From Bathelium albidoporum (lineage: Eukaryota; Ascomycota; Dothideomycetes; Trypetheliales; Trypetheliaceae), in assembly GCA_021031095.1 (NCBI GenBank), contig JAGFVP010000118.1:1-64000 (forward strand): DNA of 64,000 nt, read 5' to 3'. A program made the translations under genes and the position numbers. Position 1 is the stretch's first letter, and each line of letters starts with the position of its first letter. The notes below the pieces were generated by a model that made no database searches, was not told the DNA's origin, and saw nothing but the letters and a program-made list of their open reading frames with translations. Shown here one piece after another: positions 1-9,406 of the stretch.

Positions 1-28
1 CTCCCCTCCCCTCCCCTCCCCTCCCCTC
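1..28. repeat. CTCCC pentanucleotide repeat
   Basis: About five tandem CTCCC units open the window, followed by a mixed pyrimidine/purine run up to the AG at 65-66. It most likely sits inside the last intron of the HAD gene that follows, because a pyrimidine-rich acceptor (ctctcccag) ends at 66. Confidence 0.7.
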
Positions 29-66
29 GTCTCGTTCGTAGGCAATGCACACACTCACTCTCCCAG

Positions 67-801
67 GCGACCCGCATCCTTGAATCCTGGGCCCAGCTCG
101 ATCTCTCCTCCGAAGCATACCGCGCGCGCCTCCTCGCCCTCCAAACGCAGCACTTCCCCTCTTGCCAGCCGCTCCCCGGCGTCCCCATTTTGCTCCGCGC
201 GCTTGCGCAGACTCAAGCTCCACATCGCGTACACCTCGCCCTCGCAACATCATCGCATGCGGGGAACTTCGCGCTCAAGACGCAGCACCTCCAGGAGCTG
301 TTCGACGTATTCAGCAAGAACCAACGCGTCCTAGGCGACGACCCGCGGATCCCAAAGGGCCGGGGAAAGCCTGCGCCGGATATTTATCTTGTCGCGCTAG
401 AGACAGTGAACACAGCGATCCGGCAAGCGAATGCGGAGGCGGCTACAGAGCGGGAGCGAGAGGAGGAGGTGCGGCCGGAGGAGTGTCTGGTGTTTGAGGA
501 CTCGGTGCCGGGCGTGGAGGCGGCGAGGCGGGCAGGAATGCAGGTTGTGTGGTGTCCGTATCAGGGGCTTCTCGAGGTGTTTAGAGGGCGAGAGAAGGAG
601 GTATTGGCGGGACTGACGGGGCAATTTCAAGAGGAAGGAGAAGGGAAGACGAAGTTGGAGAGGAAGAATGAGGAGTTTGGTAAGGTGGAAGGGAAGGGGC
701 AACATGTCAAAGGGGCTCCAGGGAAGATTGACGATGGATGGGGACGATTAGTAGAGAGCTTAATAGATTTTCCATATGCCGAATATGGCATTAGGGTATG
801 A
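67..801 (+). CDS. HAD-superfamily phosphatase, GS1/pseudouridine-phosphatase-like (3' part)
   Basis: This is the last exon of a haloacid-dehalogenase-type hydrolase, reading 244 codons to TGA at 799-801. The start and motif I (DxDxT) lie left of the window. Visible HAD features are the motif II-like LATSS followed by FALKT, the conserved lysine region GRGKPAPDIY, and the motif III/IV block VFEDSVPGVEAARRAG. The order and spacing match the GS1/PUDP branch, which dephosphorylates small phosphometabolites such as pseudouridine 5'-phosphate; the actual substrate cannot be read from sequence. An acidic Glu/Arg-rich insertion sits just before the FEDS motif and a charged Lys/Glu tail follows the domain. 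The exon start at 67 is chosen from the acceptor ctctcccag; the frame is open further upstream, so a longer exon is possible. Confidence 0.85.
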   Translation, partial: ATRILESWAQLDLSSEAYRARLLALQTQHFPSCQPLPGVPILLRALAQTQAPHRVHLALATSSHAGNFALKTQHLQELFDVFSKNQRVLGDDPRIPKGRGKPAPDIYLVALETVNTAIRQANAEAATEREREEEVRPEECLVFEDSVPGVEAARRAGMQVVWCPYQGLLEVFRGREKEVLAGLTGQFQEEGEGKTKLERKNEEFGKVEGKGQHVKGAPGKIDDGWGRLVESLIDFPYAEYGIRV

Positions 802-1451
802 TATTAGCTTTCACATCTGTTGTGCATTTAGCATTGAGCCTGAAATGGTAGCATGCAGAACCAAACACCCTTTTTTGACGTCCAGGTGCCATGCGTCCAC
901 GTCATGAGTAATAGCTTTGATGATTACCAGCAAACGTATTTGGCAGTCCAATTTTTTTTTATCCACAATGCTCCGTAGAAGCGTTTACTCGCCTTTTATT
1001 TAAATCCTTGAAACGACGTCGAACACCCAGTCAAGCTCTCCGATGATGACTCTCACAGTGGCGACATCTTTGGCTGGCCATTGGAAATCACAGATGAAAC
1101 ACAATTGCCTTTGAACAGAGAATAAACGGTTAGCACACTAGACTTTTGGAGAACAACGGGAAGAAAAAGGTTGCCGCTACATTTGAAAATCCGCAAGCAG
1201 CTTCGCATGAGATCTAAGCAGCGATTGATACTCAAAGAAATTCCTGACAATATGACCCCATTCTCATAGGTATTTCTAGATCAATGATCCTCTAAACTTA
1301 ATTGAAGGTACATCTGTCACCAAGAAAATCTCCGTGATCTTGTTGATATTTCTTTTGAGCATCTGAGGAGTATCTCCTGCAGGTGTTGCTCTATACAGCA
1401 GAAGTAAGGTAGACGAGAATTACCTCTGAGGAATAACCCTACCAAACCTAC
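802..1451. other. intergenic, no gene seen
   Basis: This is the convergent spacer between the HAD gene and the minus-strand pseudogene. It is AT-richer than the flanking coding DNA, with a T8 run near 952-960. I see no supported open frame, tRNA-like structure or repeat. Confidence 0.5.
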
Positions 1452-1882
1452 CTAATTATAACGCAATGCCGTTTCCAAATCCCCCATCTCGGCCTTCATC
1501 TTCTCCGCGTCATGCACGTGGGCTCTCGACTTCCGCAATAGCCGCAAACATTCCTCCACGTCGCGTTGGGCTTCGCTGACCCCCGTAATCCGTCGAGCTT
1601 TCTTCGCCGCAACATATGCGTGGATCCTGCCCGCTTATTGGTTGCGGCGTGTTCTTTCACGGCGCTAGTAGATTACCCTTTCCAGAGCCAATAGTTCAAC
1701 ACCCCGCGGATTCCTTTACGCTGCCGCTGCAATGAGCATTCGTTGAGGAGCATGTGGTCGGAATAAACGGATGCTGTTTGGGCTTTGTTCGGGGTAAGGT
1801 GGAGGGGTTGGAGTTCTTATTTGATGCGCTCCACGCGCTCAAGATTTGAGATGATGAGGGTATTTACAGAACTGTCTGGCAT
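1452..1882 (-). pseudogene. small conserved-looking protein gene with one in-frame stop codon
   Basis: The minus strand holds a two-exon gene. Exon 1 runs 1882-1677 and begins ATG CCA GAC; a 50-nt intron at 1676-1627 has donor GTAATC and acceptor GGGCAG; exon 2 runs 1626-1452 and ends in TAG. The phases match exactly and give 126 codons. One in-frame TAA at 1819-1817 (codon 22) interrupts it. Protein-like character is strong on both sides of the stop: exon 1 reads SNLERVERIK before it and ELQPLHLTPNKAQ after it, and exon 2 is charged and helical (SEAQRDVEECLRLL, EKMKAEMGDLETALRYN). A CAA to TAA change would explain the stop, but a sequencing error or a downstream start at the later ATG in exon 1 are alternatives. 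I do not recognise the family. It diverges from the small membrane-protein gene at 2077. Confidence 0.6.
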
Positions 1883-2076
1883 TGAGTCTTCCTTTCCCTC
1901 ATATTCCAAGTTTGAATCACATCACAATCAAGCTGCTCGAATTATACGTGAAAAACATTTGAGCCATGCTTTCCTTTTCCGCTGCCTCCAAGAGGCACGT
2001 TCCTGCGATTGCAGTCTCGAGTGTCAGCGTTGACCAAAGACATCAAGTGCTAGCTTTGAAGCAAGCACAATCACAA

Positions 2077-2313
2077 ATGACTTCCTTGCTACAACCTATA
2101 ATGCTCTTCATCCTATACGCTCTCCTCACAGGTCTCTCCTCGACACTTCGTGGGCTACAGTTAATGTGGCAAGCTACCAAACCTGCTCGCGACCACTACG
2201 CTGAACAGTTTGTTCGCAACTTAATGAGTCCTTCAGCCGTCTTCATCTTCATATTCTGGCCTGGATGGCTGGTGGTTGGTGCGATCGGCCTTGTTTACAG
2301 ACTTCTCGGGTGA
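2077..2313 (+). CDS. small two-helix membrane protein, unknown function
   Basis: The 78-residue product has two hydrophobic stretches, about residues 5-22 (LLQPIMLFILYALLTG) and 54-73 (AVFIFIFWPGWLVVGAIGLV). They are separated by a polar loop with a basic/aromatic segment (WQATKPARDHYAEQF). This looks like a hairpin in an organelle or ER membrane. The frame is open upstream to an ATG at 1966, which would add 37 residues. I prefer 2077 because the extra segment is low in protein-like character and the first helix would then start right after the Met. No family is recognised and no intron is needed. It could be a conserved fungal small membrane protein; homologues would settle the start. Confidence 0.5.
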   Translation: MTSLLQPIMLFILYALLTGLSSTLRGLQLMWQATKPARDHYAEQFVRNLMSPSAVFIFIFWPGWLVVGAIGLVYRLLG

Positions 2314-2550
2314 ATCGTGGCTGTCAACTCGTTTGAAGCTTATTGGCATTTTCGCTGGATAAGCAAGCCACATGGTACGCCTTCTTTTGCGCAAGGTTTT
2401 AGCATAAGCAAAATGTTGAGAGATGTTACAGAATGCCGATTCTCGTGGCGCAAATCGGTTCGATCACGAGGCTGTGTCTGTCACTGTTCCTGGAGCTCGT
2501 TCGCCTCTAGACCTCCTACTGCGATTTTGCCGTCGTTCGACCATTCAGAT

Positions 2551-3649
2551 TCACAATAATTGAAAATAAGGATTGCCCTCGGCATCCGTACGCGGGCCCT
2601 TGGTATAGTCCTTGCCTTCCTCGAATTCCTTCCAAGCACTGGCAGGATAGATATGTTTATGTTTTGTGTACCAATTCCGGTCAACCACCTTTGTCAGGCT
2701 AGGGTCATCATTGGCACCTTCGAGTTCGGCATCAGGAAATGCCAACGGCTCTTGAGTTTTCTTTTCGCTAGGTCGAATCAACAAGGCTTGATGGGAAGGT
2801 TCCTCAGAGCTCGATTTGCGCAATGGAGATGTTGAGGTGGGCTCTGCAGAGAAATCGAAAAGGGGTCCATAATAACCTTCTGTCTTGTTGATGATAAAGT
2901 GGTAGAGGTCGAAGTGCTATCAATTATTAGATGTCTTTTCTCCTTCCCCTAAAGGAATGCAGAGAATGTCAACTTACATGCGGAATGATCATATCCCCTC
3001 TAACCAGCATCAATTCGTCTGTACTCATTCTCGCCCAACCTTTCCGAGTATTGTCTTTCCTGTCGAGATTGTCTTGGCCACTACGTATACCTACTTTACG
3101 GGCTCTTTCCAGGAACAACGAGATTTGCTCGCCTTTCTTCATTCGAATTGCCCCACCGTATTTGCTTAATCCCTCGTAGAATACAAAAGGCATCATGACC
3201 TCCGTTGCTTTGACAATCTCTTGCACAATTATATATTCTCTTCGCAGCTCTTCTTTGATTTTTGCTTCGCGTGCCAAAGCTGATTTCGTCATATTCCTCG
3301 GTGCTGGTACATGGCTAATTTTCGGACCTGCTCGTTTCAAAGGCGCCAATGTGTTCTGCACGCCTGAGGAAGTATCTGCTCCAGATTCAGCTGGACTAGA
3401 TCCTTTAGAATTATCATCAACACGATCTCCATCGGGATCAAAGGAAAGCAGTGGCTTTGCAGTGGCTTTGCGTGGTTTCTTTTTTCGCGATTGATTAGAC
3501 TCTTTTTGAGAAGCATCTGATTCTGTTTGTTGGTCTAAGACTTCTGCGCGGCGCTTGCGAAAGTCTTCCAGCTTGACAAGGCCCACGGTCGAGGATTTCA
3601 GAAGATCCTCGGCAGTGGCATTTTGCGCTGTAAAGCGGGACTCTGCCAT
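2551..3649 (-). CDS. FAM50/XAP5 family nuclear protein
   Basis: Two exons, 3649-2978 and 2916-2551, with a 61-nt intron (GTAAGT at 2977, acceptor ATTGATAG), encode 345 aa. The N-terminus TAEDLLKSSTVGLVKLEDFRKRRAE is the usual start of fungal FAM50 proteins. A Lys/Arg-rich nuclear-localisation stretch follows, then the XAP5 domain: FVFYEG, RGDMIIPH, FDLYHFIINK, GPLFDF, and near the end VVDRNWYTKHKHIYPAS and an AEGNPYF tail. XAP5/FAM50 proteins are nuclear factors linked to chromatin and pre-mRNA splicing. The Met at 3649 (MAESRF) is chosen because it aligns with family starts; in-frame Mets at 3730 and 3823 would add weakly conserved residues. The intron falls inside the XAP5 domain, which is why the two halves look like separate frames. 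Confidence 0.92.
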
Positions 3650-4891
3650 TTCGCTCTTCTGTTGATCTTTCTGCAGTAGTGGCCGGCGGACGTCGTAGCG
3701 AGTAAACAGTTGATGTTCAGAGGAGGTCATTTGTGAAGACAAACCCAATGACAGGGGTCGTCGGAGCCTGAGCCGTAGACAAAACCCATGGCGTCCAACC
3801 TCCAAATTTTGTCTCGTTTCCAACTACGCCAACCTTGACCACATTTCCTTACAAAAAAATACTCTGGCAATTTCGATGAGCGAATAAATTAGATTGGAAA
3901 GTGTCTATTTGGCTAGTCCTCTCTTGAGTGAAATGCCATCTCGGTTGAAGAGCCCATTCTTGCCCAAGGATTCTGGATCAACACGAACGACTGAGGTGCT
4001 GTCCCAGTCCTTTCATACCGGGCATTTCTCTTCAGATAGCATCATTATAAGGCAGATTCGTGCCAACTAATCTCAATCGAATACCTGACATGAGTTTGTG
4101 AGCGAATCCATGCCAATTTTATATCTTGTGCTCGCATCTAGTGACTCGCTTGGTGTTGAGCCTGATAGCTTCCATACCTACCTATATTGAAGATGGTATT
4201 CAATCCTTCCTTGTGTATCAATACAGCCCCACGAGCCGCGCGTCCTCGATATTCACGGTTGAATGGCACACCTAGACTGATAAGATGCTGGTGGGGTTAA
4301 TGGGTGACATTGAATTAGTTGCTGTTTCATTGAAGATGCCAGGTACGACTGGGTTCGGAGGCACATCTCTGCTTCAGTCAGCACGTCGGCCGATGCGTCC
4401 AAAACCAGAAAGATAAGCCATGCAGGATAATCATCGTATTGATCACAATTAGCAAGTTACACCTCAGGTGAAGGGACGGGTGGAGTAGGCATTTTGGTTG
4501 CCCCTCCCGGATCAACTGGGCGTTGGCTGGCCCCCAGTACCATGCCGTCCCATCTTCCGTCCCGACAAAGACGTCGTGGCTATCAGTCACATGTGTTGAT
4601 CACAACGGGCAGTTTCTTCCACTGTGCGATACGATAAATTGTTGCCGAGTCGCACTGTGTCTGTCTGCACTTTGAGTCGTTCCGCTGCTTTCACCTCACA
4701 GGTCCGTATGAGGTCATAACATCAACTCCGCACCTTCCGTCTGTGCAGCTTCCCATTCCTATAGTCAAGGAAATAGCCATTACCACACCAGAGGGCAGAG
4801 GCAGGGACCGTGACAATTCTAAGTTGGCCGTCCGCGGCCATCGGGCGGCCGTTCACAACCATCTCCTAGTTCAAGCCCGACGCGTCGTCGA
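3650..4891. other. divergent promoter region between FAM50 and kinase genes
   Basis: This 1.2 kb spacer lies between the divergent starts of the FAM50 gene (minus) and the protein kinase gene (plus). Short open frames occur, including a 70-codon minus frame at 4378-4590, but none has a recognisable domain or good splice context. The part just before 4892 is GC-richer and may be 5' leader of the kinase mRNA. Confidence 0.5.
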
Positions 4892-6871
4892 ATGGCACCT
4901 GAGGAGAGCTCGTCCAATGATTTTCGCAAGCTCCGCATCCAAACCAATTCTCCCATAAGACCCCCACCCTCACCATTTGCTGCACTTGCACACGATGACT
5001 CGGTCGATGAGGGGAGTCAGGAGACAGTCAAACCTACCAAGGAAATCAAGGGAACACCTCTGCAAGATGGACCTCAACAGTCCGGGCACGCTGCCCGCTA
5101 TGGGTCGATGGACTCGAATGCTGTCACCTCGAGCTCTGAGTCTCCCGGTAGTTCAGTACGGGCGCGCACCTCTATTTCCTTCAATGATACCATGAGGCTT
5201 GACGACGGCCGCCTTCACACCTTGCACGAACCCTTGACAAAGAAAAAGGTTCGATCACGATCTCGAGGGCGCTCCATCATGCAAGAACTGGCACAGAAGC
5301 ACGGCAATTTCGTCGGGGCAGTGGAGGCTCCAGGATACAATGGACAGCTGAGAGATAACGCGTACGCTTCAGAGGCTGTGTCGTTTCACGGTACCGCAAA
5401 AACAGGAGCAAATGGGAACCACGTGCTGCAATCTTCGGTTGATAAGCTCGCCCAACAAGACGAGGAAGAGGTCAAGGACTACGATAAGGTAGCATCTCTA
5501 ACATCGGATTCAAGTATCTCTCCCTCGGTGGATGAGGTCAAAACTCCCGTCGACACCATGCCCCAAATGGACAGCCTCCCTTCACCCGTTGCTACCATGT
5601 CGCCTGCTTCGTACACCACCAACATGCCAACAGGACCGATACCAATGCCCATGTTGAGGCGCGATAGCTCTGCATATTCCAAAGCTGCTCTATCTGATCC
5701 TTCCCGCCCGCGCAGCATTCGCCGGGATAGCCGGCGCCACTCCCGGCGCTCAACATCAAATTCCACCTCCAAGTCCCCGGCAAGTGCATTCTTATCGCAA
5801 TGGGGCAAGGGTGCGGAAGAAGTTGCCGCACTGGCTGAGCCCGATGATGAAGGACAAGAAATTGGCGACCACAGCAAGTACATTATTGGTCGCGAAATCG
5901 ATCGTGGTGGCTTTAGCTCCGTTAAAGAAGTCTTCACCATGGAAGAAGATGTGCGCATCCGTCGTGCCGTCAAAATCGTCCGCAAGCGTGTTCCAGGCGC
6001 GAGCGAGAGCGAGAATGAGAAGATGCAGGCTAAATTTGAACACGAAGTCTCCGTCTGGCGTTATCTGCGGCACCGCCACATTCTATCCTTACTCGCGGTT
6101 TACGACACACCCTTCGCGACTTTCTGCATCACTCGTCTGAACCAGGGTGGTACCTTGTTTGACGTCGTTCGCAGTAGCCGCCGCAACGCCCGCCGTGGGC
6201 TTCCCGCACCCCTGGCCACCCGCTACCTCGCCCAGCTCGCCTCTGCCCTGCGCTATCTGCACGAGGACGTTCACATGGTCCATCGCGACGTGAAGCTCGA
6301 GAACTGCCTCATCGACATGACGAGCTCTGCTGCTCGAGCAGGCCGCGGCGGCACCTTGCAGCTTTGCGACTTTGGCATGGCTGACTTTCTCACGGACGAT
6401 GCTCAAGGCGTCTCTGATATAGCAGGTGCGGTCCAGGTTCACGAAACTTCTTCGGGCACTAAGGGGGACGCCGGAAGTGGGGTGGATGCCTCGGTCGTTC
6501 TTGGCAGTCTTGAGTACGCATCTCCAGAGGGTCTCGCAAGTCAGGGAATTCCCATGTTTGTAACGACCGGCGACATCTGGGCGTTTGGTGTCATTGCATA
6601 CACGATTCTCGTCGGGGACCTACCATTCCGTCACGAATTCTGGCCGAAGCTGCAAAGCCAGATTCTTGGTGGGGAATGGGATGTACAGGCGATTCAGAAC
6701 GCGTTGGCGGTAGGAGAGATGCAGGATGGAATGGGAAAAGTTGAAGAGCTCGTCAGAGGGTGCCTGACTGTTTCCACGTCGGACAGGTGGAGCATCACAG
6801 ATGTGGTGAACAGTCGTTGGCTGAAAGAGTATGAAGAATCCGATGAAGAGGCGGATCAGAGCTGGGACTAA
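4892..6871 (+). CDS. serine/threonine protein kinase with long Ser-rich N-terminus
   Basis: A single exon encodes 659 aa. Residues 1-300 are low-complexity and rich in Ser, Pro and Arg, with several RRxS-like sites. The kinase domain spans about 328-647. It has a glycine loop GREIDRGGFSSV (334-345) and the ATP-binding lysine K361 in AVKIV. The catalytic loop is HRDVKLEN (464-471) and the magnesium motif DFG is at 493-495. The activation-segment end reads ASPE (543-546, in place of APE), and DIWAFGV follows at 561. All catalytic residues are present, so it should be active. A Gly/Ala/Ser-rich insert lies between DFG and SPE. The overall design resembles fungal PRR/NPR/HAL5-like or CAMK-type kinases, but I cannot place it in one subfamily. 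The start follows an upstream stop and no intron is evident. Confidence 0.9.
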   Translation: MAPEESSSNDFRKLRIQTNSPIRPPPSPFAALAHDDSVDEGSQETVKPTKEIKGTPLQDGPQQSGHAARYGSMDSNAVTSSSESPGSSVRARTSISFNDTMRLDDGRLHTLHEPLTKKKVRSRSRGRSIMQELAQKHGNFVGAVEAPGYNGQLRDNAYASEAVSFHGTAKTGANGNHVLQSSVDKLAQQDEEEVKDYDKVASLTSDSSISPSVDEVKTPVDTMPQMDSLPSPVATMSPASYTTNMPTGPIPMPMLRRDSSAYSKAALSDPSRPRSIRRDSRRHSRRSTSNSTSKSPASAFLSQWGKGAEEVAALAEPDDEGQEIGDHSKYIIGREIDRGGFSSVKEVFTMEEDVRIRRAVKIVRKRVPGASESENEKMQAKFEHEVSVWRYLRHRHILSLLAVYDTPFATFCITRLNQGGTLFDVVRSSRRNARRGLPAPLATRYLAQLASALRYLHEDVHMVHRDVKLENCLIDMTSSAARAGRGGTLQLCDFGMADFLTDDAQGVSDIAGAVQVHETSSGTKGDAGSGVDASVVLGSLEYASPEGLASQGIPMFVTTGDIWAFGVIAYTILVGDLPFRHEFWPKLQSQILGGEWDVQAIQNALAVGEMQDGMGKVEELVRGCLTVSTSDRWSITDVVNSRWLKEYEESDEEADQSWD

Positions 6872-8476
6872 TACATAATATTGTGGCAAGAAACAGATGC
6901 AATGCGTGGTGGGATTGCATTTTATCGCTTGCTTTTCTTATCTCAGCTGTATCGGGGATGCAAGCGACCGAGTGCGCTGGCGAAATGCATTTTTGATGAC
7001 CCGTTATGATACCCCATTTTTATGGTTCACAGGAAAGTCTCACCTCTCTCTCGTTTTCCTAGTTTTGATGGAAAGCATCCAGCATTTCGACATGATCATT
7101 TTTGCTTTCCTATATTTCAGGCCCTGAATGCTTTACCTGTTCATGGGGCAGATTGGCCCCATGACATATGTTTCGTCAACAAACATACCCGCGAAAGTCT
7201 TCTTGTTCTTATTTTGTGTAGATTTGTAAATTCAGTGGTTGTAAACAACATTCACATACGGTCTCTCCATAAATGATGTTCCCAATGTCCTCCTATATAC
7301 ACCAATCTGACACTGGCTCAAAGGATCATCCGAATGCTTTACGAAACTCATGAGATAGCCATCTGCTCTTCAGGTATCTTGAGTCATCGATTTGCCATTT
7401 TGTGACTGCCAGTACAAGTGCAAATCCAAGAGCGGGACGCAAGTATAAGTAAGAGGCTGAGCAACTGCATTACCATCTTCCGAGTGGCGGACTTGAAGTA
7501 GTGAGCTGGTGCTGTGATCGACAGGCTGAGCTTCGCATGGAGCGTACACTAGTCTTCCTCGTGAGGTATATTGCAGATGCTCCATATCCTGGGCAAGCTT
7601 CATTTTGACGTCCAGGCATTTACCTGAATTGACTGAATCGGGACTGGCCCCAAATGACCTGTAGTTCACAGTGCTCGTACCAAAACTTTCCGGTACAACT
7701 ACCGTTCTTTGCATGCAGAAACCAAAAGGTGGGGTAGAATAGGCAGTCCAGAGATCTTGCATTGAAGATTTTAGCGTCGGAAACCTACATAGGTATATTC
7801 GTCTATTTAGGTCGCAGAGACTTAGATCTTGCAGATATGTGGCTTGCATTTGAGCTCGACTAGTTTTTACCAGGATGCGTGCACTACCAGTAGCGTTTCC
7901 CGTGCTGCATGCTGCATGCATGCTGAAAGTCATGTTTTCATCGAGGCCGAGATCAATTCGATTCTGAACCCGGATAGCAAAGTCCCTGGATCCTAGAAGT
8001 TAGATTTGATCCTTGCGAGCACTTGAGCATAGTGCATGACGGGGACAAAACAGATCTTGATGAAGGACGGATCAGGATATGAAAGATTTACATGAGGTGA
8101 GTGAGGCTGGTAAGACTTGGTCAGGAGATATAGATGTGCATCACTTTAAGAAATACCAGGAAATTGTGACCTTGCGCTTGTAAAGTCTATACACTTAATA
8201 AGTCCTCCCAGAAATCAAGCTGTAGAATAGAGTTTAAATATTTCAGTCTTTGTCTGATCACGGAATAAATCACCTCAGTTAGTCGCTGCGGACTGTCTCG
8301 GTCAGGGTCTTTGCGAGCGAATATTTGCCGTTTACTAGGGCTAACTCGCTGACTTTTCTTCTTAGGTCCCATGGTCTTATGGTAGTCCAGTTGTCTTACA
8401 GCTGATGTCTTGAACACTTTGATGCACTTGTACAGGCACTCAGGCACTGACCGCTCGAAATCGATTGTGGCAAAGC
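6872..8476. other. intergenic, no supported gene
   Basis: 1.6 kb separates the kinase and the Ada-type gene. A 187-codon minus frame (7370-7933) has no domain, no hydrophobic or repetitive pattern and no family resemblance, and I treat it as chance. A short near-palindrome built from TGCATGC lies at about 7905-7925. The minus strand 8187-8470 contains a basic stretch but no convincing gene. Confidence 0.45.
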
Positions 8477-9406
8477 ATGGCGTTCTCTTGTGAGAGCTCT
8501 CGATGGAGAGCTCTGAAGCTCCGAGATCCATCAGCCAACGGACACTTTATCTATTGCGTCAAGTCTACGGGAATATACTGCCGGCCAAATTGCAACGCAC
8601 GTCTTGCTCGACGAGCAAACATTATTTTCCACGAAACGCCTTCCCAGGCCGAAGCAGCCGGGTTCAGGCCATGCAAGAGATGTCAACCTGAGACGGACCA
8701 GGAAATTGATTCCGCCGCTGCTGCTGTGGAGAAAGCATGCGCGATCCTAAGACACGAGGCTGCGCGCTGCGCGACACGTGAGCATCAGCAGGGAAAAGAG
8801 CAGATGCTGAAGCTCAAGGACCTTGCGGGCAAAGTATGCTTGACCAACAGCTACTTCCACAAGATCTTTAGACAGAGGACAGGAATGACACCGAAAAAGT
8901 ATCTGGACAGCTTGCTGGGTCAAAAAAGTAACAACGCAGCGCGAGTTTCCCATCAGAGTACCAGCCCGAGCAATGCGGGCGTGGAAGTCCAGTGGACTAC
9001 AGCGATAGACACAAATCCCACCACTGCTTCAGTATTGGATTACAAATCTGCCTTAAGCTTTGGACCAAGTGAACTGGAAATCACTAGGACTGATAGTCGC
9101 AATCGTCTGTCGGCGTTGGACTTCCCGAGCGTAGTAAACGACAAAGATATGGACACAACCCATGTCCCTATGCCTCAACGAATCTTTGGACCTGACCAGG
9201 GTATGGCTAGTGATGATTACAACTGGTTAGCTTTCAATGATGGATTCAATCCCGGAGAGTGGACACAAGCAGCAAAGGCTGCTACAAATCAAGTCTTTGA
9301 CATGGACGACCTGTACTCCGCAACGTTTGATATGAACGGACAATTTTTTGTTGGAGATGGGATGCCGTGGGATGACAACATGAATCTTGCACTAGACGGT
9401 TTATAA
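8477..9406 (+). CDS. Ada-type zinc-binding plus AraC-like HTH regulator
   Basis: The single exon encodes 309 aa. Residues 5-72 match the N-terminal domain of bacterial Ada: FIYCVKSTGIYCRPNC and FRPCKRC. Candidate zinc cysteines are C35, C39, C66 and C69. Their spacing (Cx3C, 26 residues, Cx2C) equals that of E. coli Ada, where the first cysteine accepts a methyl group from DNA phosphotriesters. Residues about 78-140 resemble one AraC-type helix-turn-helix (LKDLAGKVCLTNSYFHKIFRQRTGMTPKKYL). The C-terminal methyltransferase domain (PCHR motif) of Ada is absent and is replaced by about 165 acidic/Asn-rich residues that could act as an activation domain. This is likely a DNA-damage or methylation-responsive transcription factor of bacterial ancestry, common in filamentous fungi. 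The start is the first in-frame ATG at 8477. Confidence 0.88.
   Translation: MAFSCESSRWRALKLRDPSANGHFIYCVKSTGIYCRPNCNARLARRANIIFHETPSQAEAAGFRPCKRCQPETDQEIDSAAAAVEKACAILRHEAARCATREHQQGKEQMLKLKDLAGKVCLTNSYFHKIFRQRTGMTPKKYLDSLLGQKSNNAARVSHQSTSPSNAGVEVQWTTAIDTNPTTASVLDYKSALSFGPSELEITRTDSRNRLSALDFPSVVNDKDMDTTHVPMPQRIFGPDQGMASDDYNWLAFNDGFNPGEWTQAAKAATNQVFDMDDLYSATFDMNGQFFVGDGMPWDDNMNLALDGL

Noticed and set aside
1817..1819. RNA editing or recoding of the TAA
   Set aside because: Known fungal A-to-I editing mostly recodes UAG, and nothing in the sequence shows editing here; a point mutation or sequencing error is simpler.
5479..6442. Several minus-strand frames of 80-168 codons under the kinase gene
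   Set aside because: They mirror the plus-strand kinase codons and show no protein features of their own.
7370..7933. 187-codon minus-strand frame
   Set aside because: No domain, no homology pattern, no splice context; composition looks like chance.
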